Positions 1 through 6,282 of a stretch of DNA of 7,830 bases are shown one piece after another. This DNA is from an uncultured Caldimicrobium sp. (GTDB lineage Bacteria; Desulfobacterota; Thermodesulfobacteria; Thermodesulfobacteriales; Thermodesulfobacteriaceae), in contig CALLJI010000157.1 in NCBI GenBank assembly GCA_938091475.1, positions 1 through 7,830 on the forward strand. Direction: 5' to 3'. The notes below the pieces were generated by a model that ran no database searches, was not told the origin of the DNA, and saw only the letters and a list, made by a program, of their open reading frames with translations. Positions within the stretch are counted from its first letter, which is position 1; each line of letters opens with the position of its first letter. The translations under genes were made by a program, and so were the position numbers.

Positions 1-650
1 AAATTAGAAGCAAGAATTATTTCTCTCTCTTCCTCTGTAAATCCTCCTTCAGGGCCTGAGAGAAGAAATATTTTTTGGGGTTTCTCTTTTAGCAATTCTA
101 ATAGTTCCTTAGGAGTAATTTTACCATTAGGAGAGGCTAAAAGGTTTAGAGAGTTCTCCAAAGCAAGAGCTTTACAAATAGAAGATAAGTCTCTTGTCAT
201 TTCAATCTCTGGCAAAAATAGTCTGCCTGATTGTTTCAGTGTAGAGAGAGCCTTTTCTTTATAACGGGTAATTTTGATCTTTTCCATCTTAGGAATGGTA
301 TAAGTGGATTGATAGAGAATAAATTTATGAATACCTAACTCGGTTCCCTTTTCAATCAAAAACTCACTTTTATCACCCTTCAGTAAGGGAATAAGTGCTG
401 TGATTTCACACTCAGAAATCTTCTCTTCTCTGATTATTTCTATAATTTCTACTTCCACTTCTAATTTTTTTCCTCTCCCTTTGACTGATGAAATTTTTCC
501 TAAAAATTCCTTTCCTTTGCCATCTATGAGATAAATTGAGTCTCCTTTATTTTTTCTACAAACCTTAATAGCGTGGTAGGCCTCTTTTTCTGGCAAAGGG
601 CCTTTGTCTCCAGAAGAATTAAAATAAAATCTATTTCCACCTTTCAGCAT
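1..650 (-). CDS. rsmE: 16S rRNA (uracil(1498)-N3)-methyltransferase RsmE, 3' end cut by window
   Basis: RsmE methylates N3 of U1498 in helix 44 of 16S rRNA using SAM. Translating the minus strand from the ATG at 650-648 gives 216 uninterrupted codons running off the left edge; the family is about 230-250 residues, so roughly 20-35 residues are missing. Residues 1 to about 75 match the N-terminal PUA-like RNA-binding part (EAYHAIKVCRKNKGDSIYL at 23-41). The rest is the SPOUT methyltransferase domain: KGDKSEFLIEKGTELGI at 91-107, KQSGR at 139-143 (the EQSxR family motif), and SGPEGGFTEEE at 198-208, the IGPEGG SAM-knot motif. The next in-frame stop upstream is 54 nt before the ATG, and no other ATG, GTG or TTG start lies between. 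No close Shine-Dalgarno is visible, but TATAAT sits 7 nt upstream. It is divergent from mtaD across repeat cluster A. Identification comes from motifs and is firm. Confidence 0.93.
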   Translation of the reverse strand, partial: MLKGGNRFYFNSSGDKGPLPEKEAYHAIKVCRKNKGDSIYLIDGKGKEFLGKISSVKGRGKKLEVEVEIIEIIREEKISECEITALIPLLKGDKSEFLIEKGTELGIHKFILYQSTYTIPKMEKIKITRYKEKALSTLKQSGRLFLPEIEMTRDLSSICKALALENSLNLLASPNGKITPKELLELLKEKPQKIFLLSGPEGGFTEEEREIILASN

Positions 651-657
651 TAAATGT

Positions 658-686
658 ATTATACCCTTTTTCTTCCCTTTCTCCAC
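658..686 (-). promoter_or_regulatory. Candidate rsmE promoter, leaderless arrangement
   Basis: Read on the minus strand, a perfect TATAAT occupies 663-658 and ends 7 nt before the rsmE ATG, so transcription would begin at about the start codon. The hexamer 17 bp upstream (GTGGAG, 686-681) is a poor -35 box. A purine run (AAAGGG) lies 13 nt before the ATG, too far for a normal Shine-Dalgarno. Confidence 0.45.
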
Positions 687-710
687 GAAAGGATGCCTTA
701 AATATATCCA

Positions 711-730
711 TGGTATGGGTGCCACTACCA
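711..730. repeat. Small imperfect inverted repeat upstream of rsmE
   Basis: TGGTA (711-715) pairs with TACCA (726-730), and an inner TGG (716-718) pairs with CCA (722-724), leaving one bulged base. It lies outside the GGGGC repeat family and upstream of the candidate rsmE promoter. It could be an operator or chance; nothing shows which. Confidence 0.25.
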
Positions 731-785
731 AATCCAGGGTAAAGATCCCTTTTTGGGCAGGGGCAAGCCCTGTCCCTACATTTTT

Positions 786-807
786 GGGGCAATTCTTGAA
801 TTGCCCC
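786..807. repeat. Palindromic unit A2, AATTC class
   Basis: GGGGCAATTC (786-795) pairs perfectly over 10 bp with GAATTGCCCC (798-807) around a TT loop, and TAC follows. It is the partner of the unit at 7015-7036, from which it differs by one compensatory base-pair change in the stem, and of the unit at 7265-7286. Confidence 0.85.
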
Positions 808-862
808 TACAGGTGAAATCTTCGGGCACGGCGGTGTCGTGCCACCACGAAAAAACCCTTTT

Positions 863-882
863 GGGCACGACATGTCGTGCCC
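863..882. repeat. Palindromic unit A4, perfect 20-bp palindrome
   Basis: GGGCACGACA (863-872) is followed directly by its exact reverse complement TGTCGTGCCC (873-882), then CTAC. It differs from the palindrome at 7397-7416 only by an A:T for G:C pair at position 8 of the arm. Confidence 0.88.
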
Positions 883-922
883 CTACCTTTTTAAAATTTT
901 TGAAATATTGTAAAATTTGTAG

Positions 923-942
923 GGGCACAGCATGCTGAGCCC
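923..942. repeat. Palindromic unit A5, one mismatch
   Basis: GGGC (923-926) pairs with GCCC (939-942) and CAGCATGCTG (928-937) is self-complementary, with a single A-A mismatch at 927/938. It is preceded by GTAG and followed by AAAGAGTTTAAAA. It is intermediate between the perfect palindromes at 7110-7129 and 7333-7352. Confidence 0.85.
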
Positions 943-960
943 AAAGAGTTTAAAATGTAG

Positions 961-981
961 GGGCAGCCCTTGCGGCTGCCC
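961..981. repeat. Palindromic unit A6
   Basis: GGGCAGCC (961-968) pairs with GGCTGCCC (974-981) around the 5-nt loop CTTGC, after a GTAG edge. A degraded copy (GCAGCCCTTGCGGGTGCC) is at 7373-7390. Confidence 0.8.
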
Positions 982-1008
982 ACCTTGGGCATGGCGGGGC
1001 GGAACCCC

Positions 1009-1037
1009 TTGACAAAAATTTTATAAGAAAGTAATTT
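1009..1037 (+). promoter_or_regulatory. Candidate mtaD promoter, leaderless arrangement
   Basis: A consensus -35 TTGACA (1009-1014) is followed, after exactly 17 bp, by TAATTT (1032-1037), which keeps the TAnnnT core of a -10 box. The box ends 8 nt before the mtaD ATG, which puts the start of transcription at about the start codon, and no Shine-Dalgarno precedes the ATG. The -35 box begins at the base right after the last GC-rich repeat remnant (CCCC, 1005-1008). Confidence 0.6.
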
Positions 1038-1045
1038 TAGACTCT

Positions 1046-2365
1046 ATGAAGGAAAAAATTTTTACCGCAGATTGGATTTATTGCTCTACCGATTTTCCTC
1101 CTATTAAAAAGGGTGCTCTTGTTATCCAGGGCTCAAAAATTATTGATGTTGGTCCCCAAAAAGAAATTTTAAAAAAATATCCACATTTACAGATCACAAA
1201 TTTCAATAACAAATTAATCTTTCCCAGTTTGGTTAATGCTCATTCTCATGTACCAATGAGTATACTGAGAGGCATAGCAGAAGATTTACCCCTAATGACT
1301 TGGTTAAGGGAGTATATTTTCCCAGTAGAGAGTCACCTTCGAAGGGAATGGGTTTATTGGGGAACAAAGCTTTCTCTCCTTGAGATGATTAGAGCAGGGA
1401 TTAGCCTTTTTTGTGATATGTATCTCTTTGAACCTGAGGTTATAAGGGCAGTTGAAGAATCAGGCCTTAAAGCGCTTTTAGGGGAAGGACTCTTTGATTT
1501 TCCTTCACCAGGCTATGGACCTCTGGAAAAAGGCTTAGAACTCACGGAAGAACTTCTCCAAGGATTTCAAAGGCATAAAAAAATCAAAATAGCTGTTTCA
1601 CCTCATACCCTTTATACTTGTTCTCCTGAGACGATTAAAAAATGTCTTAAATTAGCTGATAAATACGGGGCAACCCTTCATATTCATTTAGCTGAAAATA
1701 GGGAGGAAATGGAGGAAGTTCAAAAGAAATATCAAAAAAGCCCAGTCGAGTTAATTGACTCCTTAGGTGGGCTAAAGGAAAATCTCCTTGCTGCTCACTG
1801 TGTAAAACTAACACCAAAAGAGATTGAACTCTTTGCTAAAAGGGGAGCTAGAATTGCCCATTGCCCAGAGAGTAATTTAAAACTCGGCTCAGGCATTGCA
1901 CCTTTACCAGAGTTTTTAAAATTTGGTGTAAATGTAGCTCTGGGAACAGATGGTCCTGCAAGTAATAATGATCTGGATTTATTCTCTGAAATGAGAACTG
2001 CAACCTTAATCCAAAAGGGACTTAAGGAAGATCCCACCGTGGTTACAGCAAAAGAGGTCTTTGCTATGGCAACAGAATGGGGGGCAAAGGCCCTCGGTTT
2101 TAATGATACAGGTAAAATCCTCCCCGGTTATCGGGCAGATCTCGCAGTTTTAGATCTACAACATTTGCCTCTTCAACCTGATTATAATCCCTTAGCTCTA
2201 ATTGTTTATAGCGCTAAAGCTGGATATGTTTCTGATCTCATAGTAGATGGTGAATTCATTATGAAGAATTATAAGATTTTGACTTTGGACGAAACCTTGG
2301 TGCTTGAGAAGGTGCAAGAAATTAAAGAAGAAATTTTTCACCTTTTAAGGAAAAAAATCTACTAA
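1046..2365 (+). CDS. mtaD: 5-methylthioadenosine/S-adenosylhomocysteine deaminase (amidohydrolase)
   Basis: This cytosolic metal-dependent amidohydrolase (ATZ/TRZ branch) deaminates MTA, SAH or adenosine to the inosine form, salvaging by-products of SAM-dependent methylation and polyamine synthesis. The 439 residues match the family's usual length of about 420-440. A composite beta-sandwich is built from residues 1 to about 58 and the C-terminus, with a TIM barrel between. Metal-site residues visible are H66 and H68 (NAHSH), H214 (HLAEN, with E217), H251 (AAHCVKL) and D302 (GTDGPASNN). H187 lies in SPHTLYTCSPE. ILRGIAEDLPLMTWL (about 74-88) and HCPESNLKLGSGIAP are typical of MtaD rather than of guanine or cytosine deaminases. 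The ATG is chosen because the family N-terminus begins there and the promoter ends 8 nt upstream. Related amidohydrolases differ in substrate, so substrate is less certain than family. Confidence 0.88.
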   Translation: MKEKIFTADWIYCSTDFPPIKKGALVIQGSKIIDVGPQKEILKKYPHLQITNFNNKLIFPSLVNAHSHVPMSILRGIAEDLPLMTWLREYIFPVESHLRREWVYWGTKLSLLEMIRAGISLFCDMYLFEPEVIRAVEESGLKALLGEGLFDFPSPGYGPLEKGLELTEELLQGFQRHKKIKIAVSPHTLYTCSPETIKKCLKLADKYGATLHIHLAENREEMEEVQKKYQKSPVELIDSLGGLKENLLAAHCVKLTPKEIELFAKRGARIAHCPESNLKLGSGIAPLPEFLKFGVNVALGTDGPASNNDLDLFSEMRTATLIQKGLKEDPTVVTAKEVFAMATEWGAKALGFNDTGKILPGYRADLAVLDLQHLPLQPDYNPLALIVYSAKAGYVSDLIVDGEFIMKNYKILTLDETLVLEKVQEIKEEIFHLLRKKIY

Positions 2366-2370
2366 AGCAC

Positions 2371-2376
2371 TTGACA
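2371..2376 (+). promoter_or_regulatory. -35-like TTGACA before acs
   Basis: A consensus TTGACA lies 5 bp after the mtaD stop codon, followed by two T8 runs and an A/T-rich stretch. No good -10 box exists at 16-18 bp (the position is all T). TAAATA at 2399-2404 has a 22-bp spacer and TATACA at 2403-2408 a 26-bp spacer. The site could give acs its own promoter, but the poor spacing leaves this open. Confidence 0.35.
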
Positions 2377-2418
2377 AATTGTTTTTTTTAGTTTTTTTTA
2401 AATATACAAAAAATTCTT

Positions 2419-2426
2419 AAGGAGGT
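2419..2426 (+). promoter_or_regulatory. Strong Shine-Dalgarno of acs
   Basis: AAGGAGGT, fully complementary to the 16S rRNA 3' tail, lies 5 nt before the acs ATG and fixes that start. It contrasts with the absence of any such site before rsmE, mtaD and the phosphatidyltransferase. Confidence 0.88.
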
Positions 2427-2431
2427 AGACT

Positions 2432-4414
2432 ATGGCTGAAATAACAGCATTACTGAAGGAAGAGAGACTTTTTTACCCACCTCAGGAGGGTAAAGATCAA
2501 GCTTATATTAATAGTAAATACCAGTATGAACAAATTTATGAATATTCTCTAAAAGATCCAGATGGTTTCTGGTCTGAGAGAGCTAAAGAACTAATCACCT
2601 GGTTTAAATATTGGGAGAGAACCTGTTATTGGGATTTTTATATACCAGAAATCAGATTTTATGAAGGAGGAAAATTAAATGCAGCCTATAATTGTTTAGA
2701 TAGACATCTCCTTAATCCAGATGTTAAAAATAAGGCTGCCCTTATTTGGCAGGGTGAACCAGATAAGGATGTTAGAGTTTTGACTTATCAGATGCTCTTT
2801 GATGAAGTTTGTAGATTTGCTAACATTTTAAAGTCCTTAGGCATAAGAAGGGGGGATCGTGTTGCTATTTATATGCCTATGATGCCTGAGGCTATAGCTG
2901 CAATGCTTGCCTGTGCCAGAATTGGTGCTATTCATAGCGTCGTCTTTGGCGGATTTTCAGCGGAAGCCCTTAAATCCAGAATTCTGGATGCTGGAGCCAA
3001 ACTTTTAATTACTGCTGATGGAACCTATCGAGGTGGAAGAAAGATAAACCTTTTAAAAAATGCAGAAGAGGCTATTGCTGAATGTGAATGTATTGAACAT
3101 TATATTGTAGTTAACCGTTTTGGTGAGGAAATAAAATTATCAGATAAAAGAGGGATCCTATATGAGGAGCTCCTCAAACAGAAAGAATTTGAGAAATATT
3201 GCCCTTATGAAGAAATGGATGCAGAGGATATCCTTTTTATTTTATACACTTCTGGCTCAACTGGTAAACCCAAAGGAATTTATCACACTACAGGGGGTTA
3301 TTTAGTCTATACTGCCCATACTTGTCAATGGGTGTTTGATCTGCGTGCTGAAGATATCTTGTGGTGCACAGCAGATATTGGGTGGATAACTGGGCATAGT
3401 TATATTGTTTATGGTCCTTTAACCCTTGGGGCAACGGTTTTTATCTATGAGGGTATTCCTACTTACCCTAATCCCGGTAGATGGTGGGAACTTGTTGATA
3501 GATATAAGGTAAGCATTTTTTATACTGCACCCACAGTTATTAGAGCCCTGATGAGAGAGGGTGAAGAATGGGTAGCCAAATACGATTTATCTACCCTCAG
3601 AATTCTTGGAACCGTTGGGGAACCTATTAATCCAGAAGCTTGGATTTGGTATCACAAGAATATAGGCAAGGGAAGAATCCCTGTGGTGGACACTTGGTGG
3701 CAGACTGAAACAGGAGGCCATTTAATTTCACCCTTACCCTATGCTATTCCTCAAAAACCAGGGTCTGCTACAGTTCCTCTCCCTGGAATAGAACCAGTCA
3801 TATTAAGAACAGACGGATCCCCAGCTGATATAAATGAAGGTGGACATTTATGCATTAAAAGGGCTTGGCCTGGGATGGCAAGAGGTGTCTGGGGAAGCCC
3901 GGAGAGATTTAAAGAAATTTATTTTAGCAGATTCCCAGGATATTATCTTACGGGCGATGGGGCAAGGGTAGATGAAGATGGGTATTACTGGATTATGGGA
4001 AGGTTAGATGATGTCATTAATGTCTCAGGACATAGGATCGGAACTATGGAACTTGAATCTGCCTTTGTAGCCCATCCAGCTGTGGCTGAGGCTGCAGTAG
4101 TGGGTATGCCTCATGAAATAAAAGGTGAGGCCATCTATGCCTATATTGTTTTAAAGGAAGGGTTAAGCCCTTCAGATAATCTTAAAGAGGAACTCATAAA
4201 GCATATAAGAAAAGAGATTGGTCCTGTGGCTACTCCTGATGTAATACAATTTGTAAGTGGTCTACCCAAAACTCGCTCTGGCAAGATTATGAGAAGAATT
4301 TTGAGAAAAGTAGCTGCTGGCGTTTATGATGATCTTGGAGATATATCAACCTTGGCTGATCCAGCTGTGGTTGATGATATTATTAATGGAAGAAAAGCCA
4401 TCTTTGGAAAATAA
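2432..4414 (+). CDS. acs: Acetyl-CoA synthetase, AMP-forming
   Basis: Acs activates acetate in two steps: acetate plus ATP gives acetyl-AMP and pyrophosphate, then CoA displaces AMP to give acetyl-CoA. It is cytosolic. At 660 residues it is full length for the family (about 650). The acetyl-CoA synthetase N-terminal region is followed by the AMP-binding domain, with P-loop YTSGSTGKPKG at 272-282, TADIGWITGHSYIVYGP, and DTWWQTETGG with tandem Trp422-Trp423. The second Trp closes the acyl pocket in true acetate enzymes and argues against a longer-chain acyl substrate. The C-terminal lid carries GRLDDVINVSGHRIG and PKTRSGK with catalytic Lys618, the residue inactivated by acetylation in characterised homologues. 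STLADPAVVD near the end is also typical. The start follows a strong Shine-Dalgarno. It lies 66 bp after mtaD and ends in a terminator-like hairpin. In an anaerobe it could serve acetate assimilation or oxidation; that role is inferred. Confidence 0.96.
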   Translation: MAEITALLKEERLFYPPQEGKDQAYINSKYQYEQIYEYSLKDPDGFWSERAKELITWFKYWERTCYWDFYIPEIRFYEGGKLNAAYNCLDRHLLNPDVKNKAALIWQGEPDKDVRVLTYQMLFDEVCRFANILKSLGIRRGDRVAIYMPMMPEAIAAMLACARIGAIHSVVFGGFSAEALKSRILDAGAKLLITADGTYRGGRKINLLKNAEEAIAECECIEHYIVVNRFGEEIKLSDKRGILYEELLKQKEFEKYCPYEEMDAEDILFILYTSGSTGKPKGIYHTTGGYLVYTAHTCQWVFDLRAEDILWCTADIGWITGHSYIVYGPLTLGATVFIYEGIPTYPNPGRWWELVDRYKVSIFYTAPTVIRALMREGEEWVAKYDLSTLRILGTVGEPINPEAWIWYHKNIGKGRIPVVDTWWQTETGGHLISPLPYAIPQKPGSATVPLPGIEPVILRTDGSPADINEGGHLCIKRAWPGMARGVWGSPERFKEIYFSRFPGYYLTGDGARVDEDGYYWIMGRLDDVINVSGHRIGTMELESAFVAHPAVAEAAVVGMPHEIKGEAIYAYIVLKEGLSPSDNLKEELIKHIRKEIGPVATPDVIQFVSGLPKTRSGKIMRRILRKVAAGVYDDLGDISTLADPAVVDDIINGRKAIFGK

Positions 4415-4426
4415 AACCCTATCTTG

Positions 4427-4452
4427 TAAGCCCCCTGCAAGGGGGCTTTCTT
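4427..4452 (+). terminator. Terminator-like hairpin after acs, containing the only RBS-like sequence of the next gene
   Basis: AAGCCCCCT (4428-4436) pairs perfectly over 9 bp with AGGGGGCTT (4440-4448) around a GCA loop, followed by the short pyrimidine tail TCTT. It starts 13 nt after the acs stop and ends 8 nt before the dehydrogenase ATG. The 3' arm contains AGGGGG, the only purine-rich sequence upstream of that ATG, so folding would hide a possible ribosome-binding site. The U-tract is short, so termination may be partial. Confidence 0.7.
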
Positions 4453-4456
4453 ACTG

Positions 4457-5617
4457 ATGAAAGATTTTGAGTTTATTTGGCCAACCAAAATCTATTTTGG
4501 AAAAAGTTCTCTTAAAAAATTAAGTGAAAACCTAACTCAATATGGTAAAAAGGTTCTCTGGGTTTATGGTGGAGCCTCTATTTCAAAGACGGGATTGTAT
4601 ACTTTCTTAAAATCCCTTTTCTACAAACACAGACTTTCCTTTATTGAATTTGGTGGAATCAAACCTAATCCTCCATTAAAACAAGTAATGGAAGGGGTGG
4701 AAATTGCCTTAAAAGAAAAACCAGATTTCCTTTTAGCAGTAGGTGGAGGAAGTGTAATAGATGCTGCCAAGGCTATTGCCTGTGGTTACTATTATAAAGA
4801 TAGACTTTGGGATTTTTTTGAGAGAAAGGGTACTCCTGAAAAAGCTCTTCCCATCATTACTATACCTACTCTTTCTGGTTCTGGTTCCGAGACAAATGAT
4901 GTTTCTGTCATTGTAAACCAAGAAAAGGGGCTTAAGTTAAGTTTAAGGGCACCTTGTCTTTTTCCTAAGGCTGCCTACCTTGATCCAACCCTAACCTTTA
5001 CTGTTCCCCAAAATTATACATTTATAGGGATTATGGATACCCTTTCCCATCTCTTTGAATATTTCCATTTCAGAATGGACAAATCTCCGGGATTAAGTGA
5101 AGATTATTTAGTTTTACTCATAAAGAGATTATTGCAAGAAGGAGAGAAGTTGTTAATAAATCCAAAAGATTACTCAGCGAGAAGTCAAATTATGTGGATC
5201 TCTTCCCTTGCCTTGTCGCCTGTTGTACTTTCAGGGATTGGGCCTTACAGGTTCTTTTTGCATTCTCTGGAACATCCTCTAAGTGCTATCTTTGACACCC
5301 CACACGGACTTGGTCTTGCCATTCTAATGAGAGCCTATCTCTATCGCTTTTCTCAACATAAAGTAGTAAGAGATTTTTTTGCAAAGGTATTTGATATTTC
5401 AGAAAGGAAAGCTCTCTCAAAAATGGGTCTAAAGAGCTATGATGCCCTTTTAGATAGATTGGAAATACCTAAACAATTGAAAGCCCTTGGTATTCCAAAG
5501 GAAGCTCTTACTCTTTTAATTGAGAAGGCTTGTGAAATTCTTTACATTTGGAAGGCAGAAAAGGAATTTACACCAGAGAGTGTAAAAGAGCTATATGAAA
5601 TGGCTTATGAAGGTTGA
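4457..5617 (+). CDS. Iron-containing (group III) alcohol dehydrogenase, BDH/YqhD-like
   Basis: This is a cytosolic metal-dependent oxidoreductase that interconverts an alcohol and an aldehyde with NAD(P)(H). The 386 residues match the family. The N-terminal half is the nucleotide-binding domain: FIWPTKIYFG near the start, YGGASISKTGLY after beta-strand 2, and GGGSVIDAAK at 96-105 for the phosphates. The C-terminal half is helical and keeps the four metal ligands Asp194, His198 (MDTLSHLFE), His269 and His283 (HSLEHPLSAIFDTPH), plus His273. YGGAS lacks the acidic residue that selects NAD in FucO-type enzymes, so NADPH use is likely but inferred. The aldehyde substrate cannot be read from sequence. 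It lies 42 bp after acs behind a hairpin, with no clear promoter or free Shine-Dalgarno. Its 3' end overlaps the opposing reductase gene by 13 bp. Confidence 0.92.
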   Translation: MKDFEFIWPTKIYFGKSSLKKLSENLTQYGKKVLWVYGGASISKTGLYTFLKSLFYKHRLSFIEFGGIKPNPPLKQVMEGVEIALKEKPDFLLAVGGGSVIDAAKAIACGYYYKDRLWDFFERKGTPEKALPIITIPTLSGSGSETNDVSVIVNQEKGLKLSLRAPCLFPKAAYLDPTLTFTVPQNYTFIGIMDTLSHLFEYFHFRMDKSPGLSEDYLVLLIKRLLQEGEKLLINPKDYSARSQIMWISSLALSPVVLSGIGPYRFFLHSLEHPLSAIFDTPHGLGLAILMRAYLYRFSQHKVVRDFFAKVFDISERKALSKMGLKSYDALLDRLEIPKQLKALGIPKEALTLLIEKACEILYIWKAEKEFTPESVKELYEMAYEG

Positions 5618-5631
5618 AGCCTTTTAATTTT
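5598..5631 (+). terminator. Weak terminator-like hairpin at the convergent gene ends
   Basis: GGCTT (5602-5606) pairs with AAGCC (5617-5621) around a 10-nt loop and is followed on the plus strand by TTTTAATTTT (5622-5631). Flanking A/T pairs (AAA 5598-5600 with TTT 5623-5625) extend the stem past one mismatch. It spans the dehydrogenase stop codon. On the minus strand the same stem is followed by ATTTCAT, a weaker tail. With a 5-bp core it is only a candidate, but no other terminator is visible where the two genes meet. Confidence 0.35.
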
Positions 5632-6282
5632 CCATTCTGTGATGAGAAAGTTATTATCTAATACAAAATAATTTGCAATTTGGAAATAAGCAACCTTCTT
5701 AAGACTTTTAAACCCCTCACCTCCTACTAAGGTAGGTACATTTTCTCCACCTACAATCACTGGAAGATGAATAAGGCGAAGTTCGTCTACGAAGCCAAGT
5801 CTAATAAACTCCCAGTTAATGGAGGCTCCACCTTCCACCATAAGTTTTTCAATACCTCTATTATAGAGCAAGGGTAGGAGATAATTGAAATCTACTAAAT
5901 CTTCTCCTGCAAAAATTACTTCAGCTCCAAGAGATTTTATTTTTTCGACCCTCTCTTTAGGGGCACGCTCAGTAGTTACAATAATAGTAGGTGCATCCTT
6001 AGAAAAGATATTAGCATTATAAGGCACATTGGCGGTAGAACAGGGAATTATTCTGATAGGATTTTTACCTTCTACATATCTCACCGTAAGACTTGGGTCA
6101 TCTGTTCTAACTGTTTCGCATCCCACCATAATAGCATCTACCTCTGCTCTAATTCCATGAAGATATTTATAAACCTCTTTGGTCATAAGACTCATTAATT
6201 CTTTCGAAGAGGCACCTCTATAAAGAGTTAATTTTCCATCTAAAGTTACTTCAGATACAATAATTACATAAGGTCTATTCAT
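5605..6282 (-). CDS. RIB7/ArfC-like diaminohydroxy(ribosylamino)pyrimidine phosphate reductase (RibD C-terminal family)
   Basis: The protein has the dihydrofolate-reductase-like fold of the RibD reductase domain, standing alone without the deaminase domain, as in archaeal and fungal riboflavin synthesis. There it uses NADPH to reduce the ribosyl side chain of 2,5-diamino-6-ribosylamino-4(3H)-pyrimidinone 5'-phosphate. From the ATG at 6282-6280 it has 225 residues, close to archaeal homologues. Family motifs are MNRPYVIIVSEVTLDGKLT (1-19), GCETVRTDDPSLTVR (54-68), MVEGGASINWEFI (148-160), VDELRL (165-170) and PVIVGGENVPT (174-184). An ATG 15 nt upstream (6297) is less likely: the family begins at the chosen Met, which has GGGAAGG about 6 nt before it and overlaps the upstream stop by 8 nt, suggesting translational coupling. 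It could instead be another RibD-domain reductase; the exact substrate is inferred. Confidence 0.82.
   Translation of the reverse strand: MNRPYVIIVSEVTLDGKLTLYRGASSKELMSLMTKEVYKYLHGIRAEVDAIMVGCETVRTDDPSLTVRYVEGKNPIRIIPCSTANVPYNANIFSKDAPTIIVTTERAPKERVEKIKSLGAEVIFAGEDLVDFNYLLPLLYNRGIEKLMVEGGASINWEFIRLGFVDELRLIHLPVIVGGENVPTLVGGEGFKSLKKVAYFQIANYFVLDNNFLITEWKIKRLQPS

Larger units (their letters stand above)
755..1008. repeat. Repeat cluster A: about seven heterogeneous GC-rich palindromic units
   Basis: This is the noncoding spacer between divergent rsmE and mtaD. Units: 755-775 (GGGCAGGG/CCCTGTCC around GCAAG), 786-807, 825-843 (GGCACG/CGTGCC), 863-882, 923-942, 961-981 and a degenerate 984-1008. 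Most have a GTAGGGGC or CCCCTAC edge and sit in A/T-rich linkers. The first four have CCCCTAC (or a variant) on the right; the unit at 923 and the one at 961 have GTAGGGGC on the left, so the two sets point at each other. Short open frames here are low-complexity readings of the repeats and are not annotated. No transposase is nearby. Confidence 0.85.

Noticed and set aside
631..938. Open frames on both strands over cluster A
   Set aside because: They are readings of the repeats; the minus-strand one also overlaps the real rsmE start in another frame. They lack family motifs.
1795..2037. Minus-strand open frame inside mtaD (and 4733-4921 inside the dehydrogenase)
   Set aside because: Antisense to well-supported, conserved coding sequence, with no own signals; shadow frames.
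2376..2400. Terminator between mtaD and acs (two T8 runs)
   Set aside because: The T runs are not preceded by a stable stem; only a 4-bp ACAA/TTGT pairing is available.
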